DNA from: UBA5072 sp963822145
GTDB taxonomy: Bacteria > Bacteroidota > Bacteroidia > Bacteroidales > UBA10428
Length of the DNA stretch: 64,000 nucleotides
Assembly (NCBI GenBank): GCA_963822145.1
Contig: CAWGGG010000001.1
Location: 372,001 to 436,000 of the forward strand
Reading direction: 5' to 3'
The first letter of the stretch is position 1; the number at the start of each line of letters is the position of its first letter. A program made the position numbers and the translations under genes. A model generated the notes under the pieces. The model was not told the DNA's origin. It saw only the letters and a list, made by a program, of their open reading frames with translations, and searched no databases. Shown here in pieces: positions 1 through 8,786 of this stretch.

Positions 1-732
1 CTGTTGCTGACTCAGGGAAAATTGAGGTTGCTAAGGGAAACAACACTTCATGGGATTGGGCTTTCGGCTTTACAGGGCCTGCTTAATCCTTTTGCCTATT
101 ATCTGTTGGTTTTCAAGGCATACAGCCTGCTTCCGGCACAGGTTGCGCAACCGGCCAATTTCATCTGGCCGGTCGTACTGATGCTCCTGTCGGTTCCCCT
201 GCTGAAACAACCCTTGAAATTCACCGGGGTCGCAGCCCTTCTGATTAGCTTTGCCGGTGTACTGATCCTTTCCAGTCAGGGTAACCTCAGCACCTTCAGT
301 ATTGTTGAACCGCTGGGAATAGTACTGGCCCTGCTGTCCTCAGTTGTATGGTCACTCTTCTGGATCATCAACCTGAAGGATGATCGTGACAACCTGGTTA
401 AACTGTTCCTGAGCTCCCTGTTTTCAGTTTTTTATGTTGTTATCCTGGCGCTTGTTACGGATAATCTTGCCCCCATCCAGGGGAAATCGTTGTATGCACC
501 CCTATACATCGGACTTTTTGAGATGGGTATAACATTTGCTTTCTGGTTGAGAGCCCTGCAACTGTCCGATGCCACCGGAAAGGTTGCCGGCTTCATTTAC
601 CTCACACCGTTTATTTCTTTGATCTTCATTCATTTTATCCTGCATGAAAGGCTTTATTATACTTCGGTGATCGGACTCTGCTTAATTGTCGGAGGGATTC
701 TGACCGGACGAATTAAAAATAAGACTCCCTAA
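1..732 (+). CDS. EamA/DMT-superfamily permease, 5' end outside window
   Basis: Integral inner-membrane protein of the drug/metabolite transporter (EamA) type, which exports small metabolites. The reading frame is open to the window edge, so the true start lies upstream. About eight hydrophobic helices are visible in the 242 residues seen; EamA proteins normally have ten, so roughly the first two are missing. The helices fall into the two halves typical of EamA, with the short charged loop around NLKDDRDN between them. The protein ends in a basic tail (GRIKNKTP), as is common at the cytoplasmic end. The substrate cannot be told from sequence. The next gene starts about 75 bases downstream and is probably transcribed separately. 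Confidence 0.8.
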   Translation: MLLTQGKLRLLRETTLHGIGLSALQGLLNPFAYYLLVFKAYSLLPAQVAQPANFIWPVVLMLLSVPLLKQPLKFTGVAALLISFAGVLILSSQGNLSTFSIVEPLGIVLALLSSVVWSLFWIINLKDDRDNLVKLFLSSLFSVFYVVILALVTDNLAPIQGKSLYAPLYIGLFEMGITFAFWLRALQLSDATGKVAGFIYLTPFISLIFIHFILHERLYYTSVIGLCLIVGGILTGRIKNKTP

Positions 733-808
733 ACCAAAATAAGGTTTTTCTCGTTTACTTTGTATTGAAATTAAATCCTTGCTGAATCTTCACATTCCAT
801 CACATAAC

Positions 809-2083
809 ATGAAAACACGCACCCGATTAATTTGCCTGCTGTTCTTTGTTTTTGCTACTCTGATTTCCTGCAAAAAGGAAGAAGACAACACCATCGAAAT
901 CGTCAACCGGGAGATCTATAATCTCATGAAGGCCGTCTATTTATGGAATACCCATTTACCAGGGGACATCAATACTTCAGCTTATGCAACACCGAACGAC
1001 CTGATGGATGCCTTGCGCTATGACCTATACGACCGGTGGAGCGCCGTTCTGACCAAGGAGGAGTTCAGCCAGTATTTTGAACAAGGGATCATGATCGGAC
1101 ACGGTTTTATGCTCGGCCTGGATGCCGGTGAAAACATCCGGATAGCTTTTATTTATCCCACCACCCAGGCATACACCCAGGGTGTCCGCAGGGGTTGGAT
1201 CATTACCAAAATAAATGGCACCGCAGTAACAACTGCCAATGTTTTTGATTTGCTGGGTGTTTCAGAAGTTGGTGTCACCAACACCATTACATTTCTCGAC
1301 AATAATGGATCAACAGTGGTTAAAATCCTGAGCAAGGAAGAAATCAGCATTTCCCCGGTTATACATGATGAAGTGATCACGCAAGGCACCGATAAAATCG
1401 GATACCTTGTTTTCCAGGATTTTATCGAAACGGGCAAGGACCAGCTGGATGATGTATTCGCCGGTTTCATGGCCGACGGCATCAATGAAATCATCATTGA
1501 TATGCGATACAACGGCGGTGGTGCCGTGGACGTTGCCGAGCACCTGGCCGGATGGCTCATCGGGAAAGACCATGGAAATCAACCCTTTGTCAAATACCAG
1601 CATAACCCGAACCTGGCCGCGCAACAAGATACTACGATCAATCTGCCTTCCAACCCGGCCGGTATAAGCCTTGACCGTATATTCTTTATCGGCACCGAAA
1701 ACACAGCCTCAGCCAGCGAACTGGTGATAAACGGAGTTAAACCCTACGTGGAATCGGTTTTGGCCGGGAGTATCACACATGGCAAGCCTGTAGGCATGTA
1801 TTCCTTCGCCTTCAATGAATACGACTATGTGGTATTGCCTGTCTGCTTTAAGTACACCAATGCCGATAATGAAGGGGATTTCTATGACGGCCTCCCGCCA
1901 ACACTTCCTGCCGATGATGATCTGACCAGGGATTTCGGCGATCCCGAGGAGACTTCCCTGAAAGTCATCCTGGATTATATCGAAACAGGCGCGGTGCCCC
2001 TGAAAACCATGAAATCAACCGGCTCCCGGATCAGGCTTCTTGAACCGGATAGTCCAGTCAACCAATATTTAAAGGCTTATTAA
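809..2083 (+). CDS. S41-family PDZ protease, lipoprotein
   Basis: Predicted periplasm-facing serine protease of the S41 (C-terminal processing peptidase) family, lipid-anchored. The frame is open from 779, but the ATG at 809 puts a lipoprotein signal at the N-terminus (MKTRTRL, hydrophobic stretch, then LISC), so 809 is chosen. An N-terminal helical part is followed by a PDZ-like domain (about residues 105-165) and the catalytic domain. The motif GTENTASASE gives Ser301, and Lys326 in HGKPVG lies 25 residues later, the usual Ser-Lys spacing of the family. The stop codon directly touches the start of ruvC, so the two are probably co-transcribed although functionally unrelated. The substrate is unknown. 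Confidence 0.85.
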   Translation: MKTRTRLICLLFFVFATLISCKKEEDNTIEIVNREIYNLMKAVYLWNTHLPGDINTSAYATPNDLMDALRYDLYDRWSAVLTKEEFSQYFEQGIMIGHGFMLGLDAGENIRIAFIYPTTQAYTQGVRRGWIITKINGTAVTTANVFDLLGVSEVGVTNTITFLDNNGSTVVKILSKEEISISPVIHDEVITQGTDKIGYLVFQDFIETGKDQLDDVFAGFMADGINEIIIDMRYNGGGAVDVAEHLAGWLIGKDHGNQPFVKYQHNPNLAAQQDTTINLPSNPAGISLDRIFFIGTENTASASELVINGVKPYVESVLAGSITHGKPVGMYSFAFNEYDYVVLPVCFKYTNADNEGDFYDGLPPTLPADDDLTRDFGDPEETSLKVILDYIETGAVPLKTMKSTGSRIRLLEPDSPVNQYLKAY

Positions 2084-2641
2084 TTGAAAAATGACCTGGT
2101 GATTCTGGGTATCGATCCCGGTACAACCATCATGGGATATGGAGTGATCCGCGTGCAGGATAACAGGCCATCGCTTATGCTGCTTGGTTCACTCGACCAA
2201 AGAAAGATAAAGGATCACTTCGAAAAAATCGCGAGGATATTCGACCGTACCTTACAGCTGATCCGGGACCATAAGCCCTCAGCCCTGTCGATTGAAGCCC
2301 CGTTCTATGGTAATAATGTACAGTCGATGCTTAAGCTGGGAAGAGCCCAGGGAGCTGCTATTTCAGCGGCCCTTTACCAGTCGGTGCCTGTATTTGAATA
2401 TGCTCCCCGGAAAATCAAGCAATCTATTACCGGTAACGGCAATGCCTCAAAGGAACAGATCGCCAACTTCCTGCAATATATTCTTAAAGTTGAACTGAAG
2501 CCTGATACACTGGATGCCACCGACGGCCTTGCTGCAGCCATGTGCCATTTCTATCAGATGAATAGTGTGGTTAAATCAGGGTCCTCCGGGAACTGGGAGG
2601 ATTTTATAAAAAAGAACCCTGACCGGGTTAAAAGAGGATAG
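2084..2641 (+). CDS. ruvC: Crossover junction endodeoxyribonuclease RuvC
   Basis: Holliday-junction resolvase that cuts four-way recombination intermediates together with RuvAB. It is 185 residues long, close to the usual 170-190. The four acidic metal-binding residues are present: Asp11 in GIDPGT, Glu71 in SIEAPFYG, Asp144 and Asp147 in DATDG. The start is TTG at 2084: the preceding in-frame codon is the stop of the upstream protease gene, and no in-frame ATG occurs before the GIDPGT motif. Translation probably depends on coupling to the upstream gene. It converges with the HIT gene, leaving 18 bases between the ends. ruvA and ruvB are not in the window. Confidence 0.95.
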   Translation: MKNDLVILGIDPGTTIMGYGVIRVQDNRPSLMLLGSLDQRKIKDHFEKIARIFDRTLQLIRDHKPSALSIEAPFYGNNVQSMLKLGRAQGAAISAALYQSVPVFEYAPRKIKQSITGNGNASKEQIANFLQYILKVELKPDTLDATDGLAAAMCHFYQMNSVVKSGSSGNWEDFIKKNPDRVKRG

Positions 2642-2659
2642 TACAGTTGAATCGTGTTC

Positions 2660-3058
2660 CTAATACTCCAAGGCAGCTTTAATCTTCGCTGCTATCTCCT
2701 CAAACTTTTCTTTGCTTAACTTAAGTTTGGGCCTGCCAAAATTAATATCTCCAATATCGTTGATGGGGATCAAGTGTATATGGGCATGAGGAACTTCAAG
2801 TCCGAGCACGGCAACGCCAACCTTCTTGCAGGGAACAGCCTTGCCGATGGCTTTGGCCACCTGTTTGGCAAATACCATCATGCCGGCCAGCGCTTCATCT
2901 TCCAGGTCAAAAATGTAATCGGTTTCTCTTTTGGGAATCACCAGGGTATGGCCTTCTGCCAGGGGACTGATGTCGAGAAAAGCAAAATAGTCCTTATCTT
3001 CAGCAATCTTGTAGCAAGGTATCTCACCGCTTACAATACGTGAAAAAATTGTGGGCAT
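2660..3058 (-). CDS. HIT-family nucleotide hydrolase (HinT-like)
   Basis: Small cytoplasmic protein of the histidine triad family, which hydrolyses nucleoside phosphoramidates and related AMP conjugates. At 132 residues it has the usual HinT length. The C-terminal triad reads HAHIHLIP, and the N-terminal part carries the typical IFSRIVSGEIPCYKI and FLDISPLAEGHTLVIPKR segments. It lies 18 bases downstream of greA on the same strand and is most likely co-transcribed with it, an arrangement I recall as common in Bacteroidota. The physiological substrate is not evident. Confidence 0.92.
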   Translation of the reverse strand: MPTIFSRIVSGEIPCYKIAEDKDYFAFLDISPLAEGHTLVIPKRETDYIFDLEDEALAGMMVFAKQVAKAIGKAVPCKKVGVAVLGLEVPHAHIHLIPINDIGDINFGRPKLKLSKEKFEEIAAKIKAALEY

Positions 3059-3076
3059 GCTTATCCGGTTTAATTG

Positions 3077-3550
3077 TTATCTGGAAATCTCCATGATTTC
3101 GAAAGGTATCACTCCCGACGGTACTTTTATCTCCACCTTATCTCCAACCCTTTTACCGATCAGGCCCCTTGCAATGGGTGTGCTTACGGCAATTTTACCC
3201 TGCTTCAGGTCGGCCTCACTGTCGGAAACAATGGTGTATTCCATGGTCGAATTATTCTTGGTATTCCTGATCTTGATCTTGTTCAGGATCTGAATCCGCT
3301 CGGTATCAAGTTTTGAACCATCAATTATCCTTGAATTGCCAATGGCGTCCTTCAGCTTGGAGATCTTCATCTCAAGCATTCCCTGGGCCTCCTTGGCAGC
3401 TTCATATTCGGCGTTTTCCGACAAGTCCCCTTTATCGCGTGCCTCTGCTATAAGCTTGGAGATGGCGGGTCGTTCAACGCCAAGAAGATGATCCAGCTCA
3501 TCTTTCAGCCTTTGCAGCCCTTCTTCTGTTATAAAAGAAATTTTTGTCAT
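3077..3550 (-). CDS. greA: Transcription elongation factor GreA
   Basis: Rescues backtracked RNA polymerase by stimulating cleavage of the 3' end of the nascent RNA in the secondary channel. At 157 residues it is the standard length. It starts with the conserved MTKISFITEEGLQRLKDEL coiled-coil entry. The coiled-coil tip carries the acidic pair in the segment GDLSENAEY, which is diagnostic for Gre factors. The C-terminal FKBP-like domain contains the GKRVGDKVEIKVPSG segment. It is the first gene of a greA-HIT unit on the minus strand, with a terminator for the upstream gene about 30 bases before its start. Confidence 0.97.
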   Translation of the reverse strand: MTKISFITEEGLQRLKDELDHLLGVERPAISKLIAEARDKGDLSENAEYEAAKEAQGMLEMKISKLKDAIGNSRIIDGSKLDTERIQILNKIKIRNTKNNSTMEYTIVSDSEADLKQGKIAVSTPIARGLIGKRVGDKVEIKVPSGVIPFEIMEISR

Positions 3551-3573
3551 AACACTACCTTTTAGATGATATC

Positions 3574-3604
3574 AAAAAAAAAGAATTCCGATGATTCGGA
3601 ACTC
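3574..3604 (-). terminator. Intrinsic terminator after the 3693-4286 gene
   Basis: Read on the minus strand, a 9-bp stem (GAGTTCCGA / TCGGAATTC, one G-U pair) with a 4-base loop is followed by a run of nine T. It separates the upstream membrane protein gene from greA. Confidence 0.85.
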
Positions 3605-3692
3605 TTCAACAACTTGATCTTAAGTTATTTATAAAATTCTTTTACGAAAATGTAATTTCTTTTTCCAATAAAAAGAAGCAGATCTAAAGTAG

Positions 3693-4286
3693 TTAAAATT
3701 CTTTTCTTTTCAAAATTTCTGAATAGATAATTGCCTTCCGGAGATCAAAAAAAACTTCCTTTTTACCTGATTGTGCCCTTAAAAGCTCCTCCTTTTCCAC
3801 GGAAACGATTTCGCTGGAAGCAATATCATCCAGGATGCCTTCCTGGCTCAAGGCTTTATTGATCGCTTCATATTTCGCAATCATCTTCTGGATGTCCGAT
3901 TGACCTTCTTCGAAATCCGCTGCAACAGGTATTTCTACCTTATCGACCAGTGCACCTTCGGCTTCAACCGACATACCAGCCAGCTCAGCAGAGCCTACCG
4001 GAGAATCCACCTGCATGCCGGCCTCCTCAACTGTAGAACCGCTCTCAACCGTTTCGTATTCCAAAGGTTCAGGCTTCGGTTGGGGAATATCAAAAAGCTC
4101 CATCAAAGGTCCCAGTTCCGGACCGAAATCTTTACCCGGATCGGCAGGCAGATTGCGTGGAATAACCGGCGCACCGGGTTTGGAAGCGGTCTGCGAATGC
4201 TTTCTTTTGTTTTTATAGGCGCTGGCTATCACCCCAATCAGCCCGATAGCCACATAAATCAGCAACTGTACCAGATCATCGCTCAT
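3693..4286 (-). CDS. Hypothetical single-pass membrane protein
   Basis: Unrecognised 197-residue protein. One hydrophobic helix near the N-terminus (about residues 6-24, LVQLLIYVAIGLIGVIASAY) is followed by a basic segment (KNKRKHSQ), suggesting an N-out single-pass topology with a long cytoplasmic part. The middle (residues about 40-140) is proline-, glutamate- and valine-rich and looks disordered. The last 50 residues look helical (KEELLRAQ ... KAIIYSEILKRKEF) and may be the functional end. A clear terminator lies about 90 bases downstream. The neighbour upstream is a small exported basic protein. I cannot assign a function. Confidence 0.7.
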   Translation of the reverse strand: MSDDLVQLLIYVAIGLIGVIASAYKNKRKHSQTASKPGAPVIPRNLPADPGKDFGPELGPLMELFDIPQPKPEPLEYETVESGSTVEEAGMQVDSPVGSAELAGMSVEAEGALVDKVEIPVAADFEEGQSDIQKMIAKYEAINKALSQEGILDDIASSEIVSVEKEELLRAQSGKKEVFFDLRKAIIYSEILKRKEF

Positions 4287-4326
4287 GCTACTTGGGTATT
4301 TATTCAGAAGGTAAAATTAGCAATTA

Positions 4327-4632
4327 TTATCGGTATTTGGGTTTCTTCTTTTTGAAAATGCGCTCCAGGAAAGCGGGATCGTTTTGCCTGTTAAAAGCCC
4401 TGGCCCGCTTATCAGCAGCGTCCATCATTTCCTGTGTGGGTTTGGATTGTATTTCATACCTGTGCTTGATGGTGGCTTTTCGTGCTTTGGCATAGGCTTT
4501 TTTATAGGACCGCTCAACCTGCTCCTTCTTCTTTGCTGCCTTGCTTATTTGTTTCTGCTGGGCGGTAAGTGCTGAAGAAACCAACAGGGCAACAATCAGA
4601 AATGAAATGTATTTACAGGCAACTGGCCTCAT
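4327..4632 (-). CDS. Small exported basic protein
   Basis: Unrecognised 101-residue protein with a clear signal peptide (hydrophobic residues about 9-23, cleavage likely after SALTA). The mature part is only about 75 residues, strongly basic (many Lys and Arg) and probably helical (KKKEQVERSYKKAYAKARKA). It ends in KKKKPKYR. Such a charge suggests contact with nucleic acid, lipopolysaccharide or peptidoglycan in the periplasm, but this is only inference. It lies 40 bases upstream of the membrane protein gene on the same strand and could share its transcript. Confidence 0.65.
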   Translation of the reverse strand: MRPVACKYISFLIVALLVSSALTAQQKQISKAAKKKEQVERSYKKAYAKARKATIKHRYEIQSKPTQEMMDAADKRARAFNRQNDPAFLERIFKKKKPKYR

Positions 4633-4733
4633 GTTGAAGTACGGTTGGTGCTAAGAAACTAATAATTAAATAACAGCTGAACCGATGAAAAAATTATATG
4701 ATATGCAAATTAATGAAATTAATAATATAGTCG

Positions 4734-4741
4734 TATCTTTG
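4734..4741 (+). promoter_or_regulatory. Candidate -7 promoter box for the DEAD-box helicase
   Basis: TATCTTTG fits the Bacteroidota -7 consensus TAnnTTTG. No clear TTG is seen 19-20 bases upstream. If used, transcription would begin near 4748 and leave a leader of about 120 bases before the helicase ATG, as is often seen for cold-responsive RNA helicase genes. Confidence 0.5.
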
Positions 4742-4868
4742 CACCCGGTTCAAAGAACTGAAATTATCTCTGAATACCAAATATTTATCAAATTAATCAT
4801 CCTCTGGTACCTTCTAAAATCTGCTTTCCGGTTGATTTTAACATGGATCACCGGAAAATAGAAAAACA

Positions 4869-6569
4869 ATGAATTCATTTATGGAAATGGGACTTGCTCC
4901 CGAACTGTTACGCGCAGTTGACGAATTGGGCTTTGACAGTCCTACCCCCATTCAGCAAAAAGCAATACCGATTATTCTTAACACCGATTCCGATCTTGTT
5001 GTTTTAGCGCAGACCGGTACCGGCAAAACAGCAGCCTTCGGCCTGCCCATACTGCAGCTGGGTGACGCTTACGCCGATCATTTGCAGACACTGGTACTTT
5101 GTCCTACCCGTGAGCTCTGCATGCAGATCACAACCGAATTTAACAAGTATTCCAAGTATATGTCCGGATTCAGGGTTCTGCCTGTATATGGCGGTGCCAG
5201 CATCCGGGAACAGATGAGCGCCCTGAGAAGCGGTTGCCAGGCTGTGGTTGGAACCCCCGGGCGTGTTTTAGACCTGATTCGCAGAAAAACACTTGACCTG
5301 TCGGGCATACGCTGGTTGATCCTTGATGAAGCAGATGAGATGCTGAATATGGGTTTCAAAGACGATCTCGACGCCATACTGTCAGCAACTCCCAAAGAGA
5401 AGAAAACCCTGCTGTTCTCCGCCACCATGCCCGATGAGGTAGCCAGGATTGCCAGAAAATACATGAACGCTCCTGAGGAGGTTTCTGTGGGAAAAAGAAA
5501 TTCTGGAGCAGATACCGTGAGCCATGAATATTATATGGTGCATGCAAAAGACAGGTACCTGGCACTGAAACGCATCGTCGACATCAATCCATCGGTTTAT
5601 GGTATCATATTTTGCAGGACCCGGATTGAAACCAAGGAGGTCGCTGATAAACTCATGCAGGACGGCTATAATGCCGATGCCCTGCATGGTGACTTGTCAC
5701 AATCCCAGCGTGATTACGTCATGAACCGTTTCCGGCTGAATAACCTGCAGTTGCTTGTTGCTACAGATGTTGCAGCAAGGGGACTGGATGTGCAGGATCT
5801 CACCCACATTATCAATTACAATCTGCCCGATGATCCTGAGGTATATGTGCACCGCACCGGCAGAACCGGCAGGGCCGGCAAAAACGGGATAGCCATTTCC
5901 CTGATTCACACCCGGGAATCCAACCGCATTAAAGAATTGGAAAGGATAACCCGCAAGAGCTTTGAAAGGAAGCAGTTGCCCGGCGGAAGGGAGATCTGTG
6001 AAACACAATTGTTCAATCTCGTGGATAAGGTCGAGAATACTGTGGTTGACCAGGTGAATATCGAGAAGTACCTTCCGGCTATTTACAGCAAACTGGCCTG
6101 GCTCGATCGGGAAGAACTGATCAAACATTTTATTTCAGTGGAATTTAACCGCTTTCTCGAGTATTATAAAGATGCCCCTGACCTGAATGTTAACCGGAAC
6201 GAGAGGCAGACCGCTGCTGTGCAAAAGCCCCTGGAAAATTTCATCAGGTTCCACATTAACCTGGGCTCAAAACAAAATCTTTCGGCCAGTTCACTGATTT
6301 CTCTTGTAAACAGGAACTGCCGGGGAAAAAGAATCGAATTCGGAAAGATTGAGATCCTGAGGAAGTTTTCCTTTTTTGAAATTGAAGAATCCCGTGTCAG
6401 CCATTTGATGACTGATATGTCCAATGTCCTTTATGACAGTCACCCTGTGGTGATTGAGATCTCAGCACCTGATCCCCACGCCTATCATAACGGTAAAGTC
6501 CCTGATGCAGGTCAGAAAAAGGCAAAACCTGCACATGGTAAAAAAAGAAAAAGGATACCGGCCTGGTAA
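4869..6569 (+). CDS. DEAD-box ATP-dependent RNA helicase with DbpA-like RNA-binding domain
   Basis: ATP-driven RNA helicase, probably acting in ribosome assembly, mRNA turnover and cold adaptation (CsdA/DeaD type). It is 566 residues long. Motifs in order: Q-motif region (SPTPIQQKAIPII), motif I AQTGTGKT, PTREL, GTPGR, motif II DEAD, motif III SAT, then RGLDV and HRTGRTGRAG in the second RecA lobe. After an intermediate helical region (about 370-450) there is a DbpA-type RNA-binding domain (about 465-540), and a basic tail (KKAKPAHGKKRKRIPAW). The gene is monocistronic and converges with the S41 protease gene, only 8 bases away. Confidence 0.93.
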   Translation: MNSFMEMGLAPELLRAVDELGFDSPTPIQQKAIPIILNTDSDLVVLAQTGTGKTAAFGLPILQLGDAYADHLQTLVLCPTRELCMQITTEFNKYSKYMSGFRVLPVYGGASIREQMSALRSGCQAVVGTPGRVLDLIRRKTLDLSGIRWLILDEADEMLNMGFKDDLDAILSATPKEKKTLLFSATMPDEVARIARKYMNAPEEVSVGKRNSGADTVSHEYYMVHAKDRYLALKRIVDINPSVYGIIFCRTRIETKEVADKLMQDGYNADALHGDLSQSQRDYVMNRFRLNNLQLLVATDVAARGLDVQDLTHIINYNLPDDPEVYVHRTGRTGRAGKNGIAISLIHTRESNRIKELERITRKSFERKQLPGGREICETQLFNLVDKVENTVVDQVNIEKYLPAIYSKLAWLDREELIKHFISVEFNRFLEYYKDAPDLNVNRNERQTAAVQKPLENFIRFHINLGSKQNLSASSLISLVNRNCRGKRIEFGKIEILRKFSFFEIEESRVSHLMTDMSNVLYDSHPVVIEISAPDPHAYHNGKVPDAGQKKAKPAHGKKRKRIPAW

Positions 6570-6577
6570 AGACCCTG

Positions 6578-8179
6578 TTATTCTGACAACGTATCAACCG
6601 CTTTTAGCAGTGTGTTGTCTATTTCCTGGATGATGGGGTAAAAGCCGTCATTATCCAGGAAATTCCTCGATATAAAAGCGTAGAGTTGAACCCGGAGTAT
6701 CTTTTCCGAGGTCCTGATATCACGGGGTACTTCACGAACACCTTCACTGGCGGCATATGCAACGAATCTTCGCACGACGCCCTGTTTATCCAGGTAGTTC
6801 ACAAATTCACCGGGAGTTTTCATTGTGGAGAGTTTTGCCCGGTTTTCATCTGCATATTTGAGGGAATACCGGTAGATCAGCCCCAGGTTGCGGACATCAA
6901 TAAAGTAATCAGAGATCCCCAGGGTATCGATGGGGACAAAAATATCGGGCATAATGCCCCCCCCGCCGTAAACGGTTTTCCCACCGGGAGTGGTAAACTT
7001 AAGGGAATCTGCAAATTTATTGCTGTCAGCATTCTGCAATTCACCATGCAAATATCTCACATTCTGATCCTGGTAATAATCATTAATATTTTGATTATAA
7101 GGCCTTTGGATGCTTCTGCCCGTGGGCGTGTAGTATCGGGCGATGGTAAGTCTGATGGCTGAACCATCGGAAAGAGGTTTTTGCTCCTGCACCAATCCCT
7201 TCCCGAAGGACCGGCGACCAATAATGGTTCCGCGGTCATTATCCTGGATGGCCCCTGCAAGGATTTCACTGGCCGATGCAGAGTTCTCATCTATCAGGAT
7301 GGCCACATCCAGATCGGTACACAAACCACCCGGATTGCTGATGAAATCCTGTTTTTCCCGCGCTTTACCCTGTGTATACACAATGAGCTCATTCCCGTTC
7401 AAAAATTGGTCGGCAATGAACACGGCTGCATTCATATACCCGCCCCCGTTCTCCCGCAGATCCAGGACAATCTTCTTCAGACCCAGTTCCCGGAGCTGAG
7501 AAACAGCACTTACAAATTCCTCCTCGGTGGTTGCTGAAAACTTGTTCAGCTTGATAAAACCGATGTCAGATTTTACCATATAAGCCACATCCACACTGTA
7601 CAGGGGTATATTGTCCCGGATGATGTCGAAGCTCAACAATTCCTCAACATTTCTGCGGATCACTGAAACACTCACCTGGGTGCCGCGGGGACCGCGCAAT
7701 TTGCTGACTATGGAATCGCTGGGCATCTTAATGCCGGCCACCGTCTTCCCATCCACCAGGATGATCCGGTCACCGGCAAGAATTCCCACTTTCTGGGAGG
7801 GACCATTTGCAACAGTCTGTATTACCACCAGGGTGTCATTCAACATGTTGAACTGGATGCCGATACCACTGAAGTTCCCCTCCAGGGGCTCATTGACTTC
7901 TTGCAGTTCCTCGGCAGGAATATATTGTGAATGCGGATCAAGGTCCTCCAGGATCTTGGGTATGGCCCTTTCTATGATCTCTGATTTGGAGACCTCATCA
8001 ACATATTCGTTCTCAATATAATTCAATACATTATCCAGCTTGTTGGCTTTCGGAATGATGATAAACCGGCTCTCACTGGTGGAGCCGCTGTAATACCTTC
8101 CGATCAGGATTCCAATAACAATGGCGACAGCAATGATTATGGGAAAATATACAGCAATGCCCTTATTTTTATATTCCAT
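6578..8179 (-). CDS. S41 C-terminal processing peptidase (CtpA/Prc type)
   Basis: Membrane-anchored periplasmic serine protease that trims or degrades exported proteins from their C-termini. It is 533 residues long with one N-terminal membrane helix (about residues 8-27) that probably acts as an uncleaved anchor. A helical segment is followed by a PDZ domain (about 85-170, with GIGIQF and the VGILAGDRI ligand-loop region). The catalytic domain carries ENSASASEI, whose second Ser is the nucleophile, and the catalytic Lys in SFGKG exactly 25 residues later. A C-terminal alpha-helical extension of about 120 residues follows. Eleven bases separate it from the upstream dCMP deaminase gene, so the two likely form one operon. 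Confidence 0.92.
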   Translation of the reverse strand: MEYKNKGIAVYFPIIIAVAIVIGILIGRYYSGSTSESRFIIIPKANKLDNVLNYIENEYVDEVSKSEIIERAIPKILEDLDPHSQYIPAEELQEVNEPLEGNFSGIGIQFNMLNDTLVVIQTVANGPSQKVGILAGDRIILVDGKTVAGIKMPSDSIVSKLRGPRGTQVSVSVIRRNVEELLSFDIIRDNIPLYSVDVAYMVKSDIGFIKLNKFSATTEEEFVSAVSQLRELGLKKIVLDLRENGGGYMNAAVFIADQFLNGNELIVYTQGKAREKQDFISNPGGLCTDLDVAILIDENSASASEILAGAIQDNDRGTIIGRRSFGKGLVQEQKPLSDGSAIRLTIARYYTPTGRSIQRPYNQNINDYYQDQNVRYLHGELQNADSNKFADSLKFTTPGGKTVYGGGGIMPDIFVPIDTLGISDYFIDVRNLGLIYRYSLKYADENRAKLSTMKTPGEFVNYLDKQGVVRRFVAYAASEGVREVPRDIRTSEKILRVQLYAFISRNFLDNDGFYPIIQEIDNTLLKAVDTLSE

Positions 8180-8190
8180 CTTTGTGAAAA

Positions 8191-8637
8191 TTAGAGTTCA
8201 ATATACTCGGTTTCAATTCCAGCCTTATGCAACAGGTTAACACCGTCTTTGGTATGATAGGCGTCGCAAAAGACGACCCTGCGGATGCCCGACTGTATGA
8301 TAAGTTTTGAACATTCCATGCAAGGTGATGTGGTGATGTACAACGTGGCTCCTTCGCTACTGTTGTTGGATTTGGCCACCTTGGTGATGGCGTTTGCTTC
8401 AGCATGCAACACATAAGGTTTGGTCCTGAAATTCTCATCTTCGCAGACATTCTCAAAACCGGCGGGAGTTCCGTTAAAGCCATCAGAAATGATCATTCGT
8501 TCCTTAACAATCAAAGCACCTACCTGCCTGCGTTTGCAATAGGAATTCTGGGCCCAGATGCGTGCCATCTCAAGATATCTGCGGTCGAACAGGGTCTGCT
8601 TGTCACCATAAGGATGGATGGGATCGTATTTTTTCAT
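8191..8637 (-). CDS. dCMP deaminase family protein (ComEB-like)
   Basis: Zinc-dependent deaminase that converts dCMP to dUMP and so feeds dTMP synthesis. The frame extends to 8706, but the ATG at 8637 is chosen because the product then begins MKKYDPIHP, just before the conserved fold, and has 148 residues, a normal family length; the 23 extra residues upstream resemble no deaminase. The zinc site is complete: HAEANAI (His plus catalytic Glu) and PCMEC (two Cys). The GALIVKERMIISDGFNGTPAG segment is typical. It is co-directional with the S41 protease gene and probably first in that operon. Confidence 0.93.
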   Translation of the reverse strand: MKKYDPIHPYGDKQTLFDRRYLEMARIWAQNSYCKRRQVGALIVKERMIISDGFNGTPAGFENVCEDENFRTKPYVLHAEANAITKVAKSNNSSEGATLYITTSPCMECSKLIIQSGIRRVVFCDAYHTKDGVNLLHKAGIETEYIEL

Positions 8638-8786
8638 ATTCCGGGTAATGAGTGCGGTAACGCACCAACCAACGGACACAAATATAATACTAATTTGCAT
8701 GTGCATGAAACCTGTCTTTCAATTTATATGGTTGTGCAGCATTCCGTAAATTGCATCGTCATTTAATAAAACGAAAATCTTTACTT

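Noticed and set aside
1153..1560. 135-codon minus-strand ORF inside the S41 lipoprotein gene
   Set aside because: Antisense shadow; the plus-strand gene has a signal peptide, PDZ and catalytic Ser/Lys with correct spacing.
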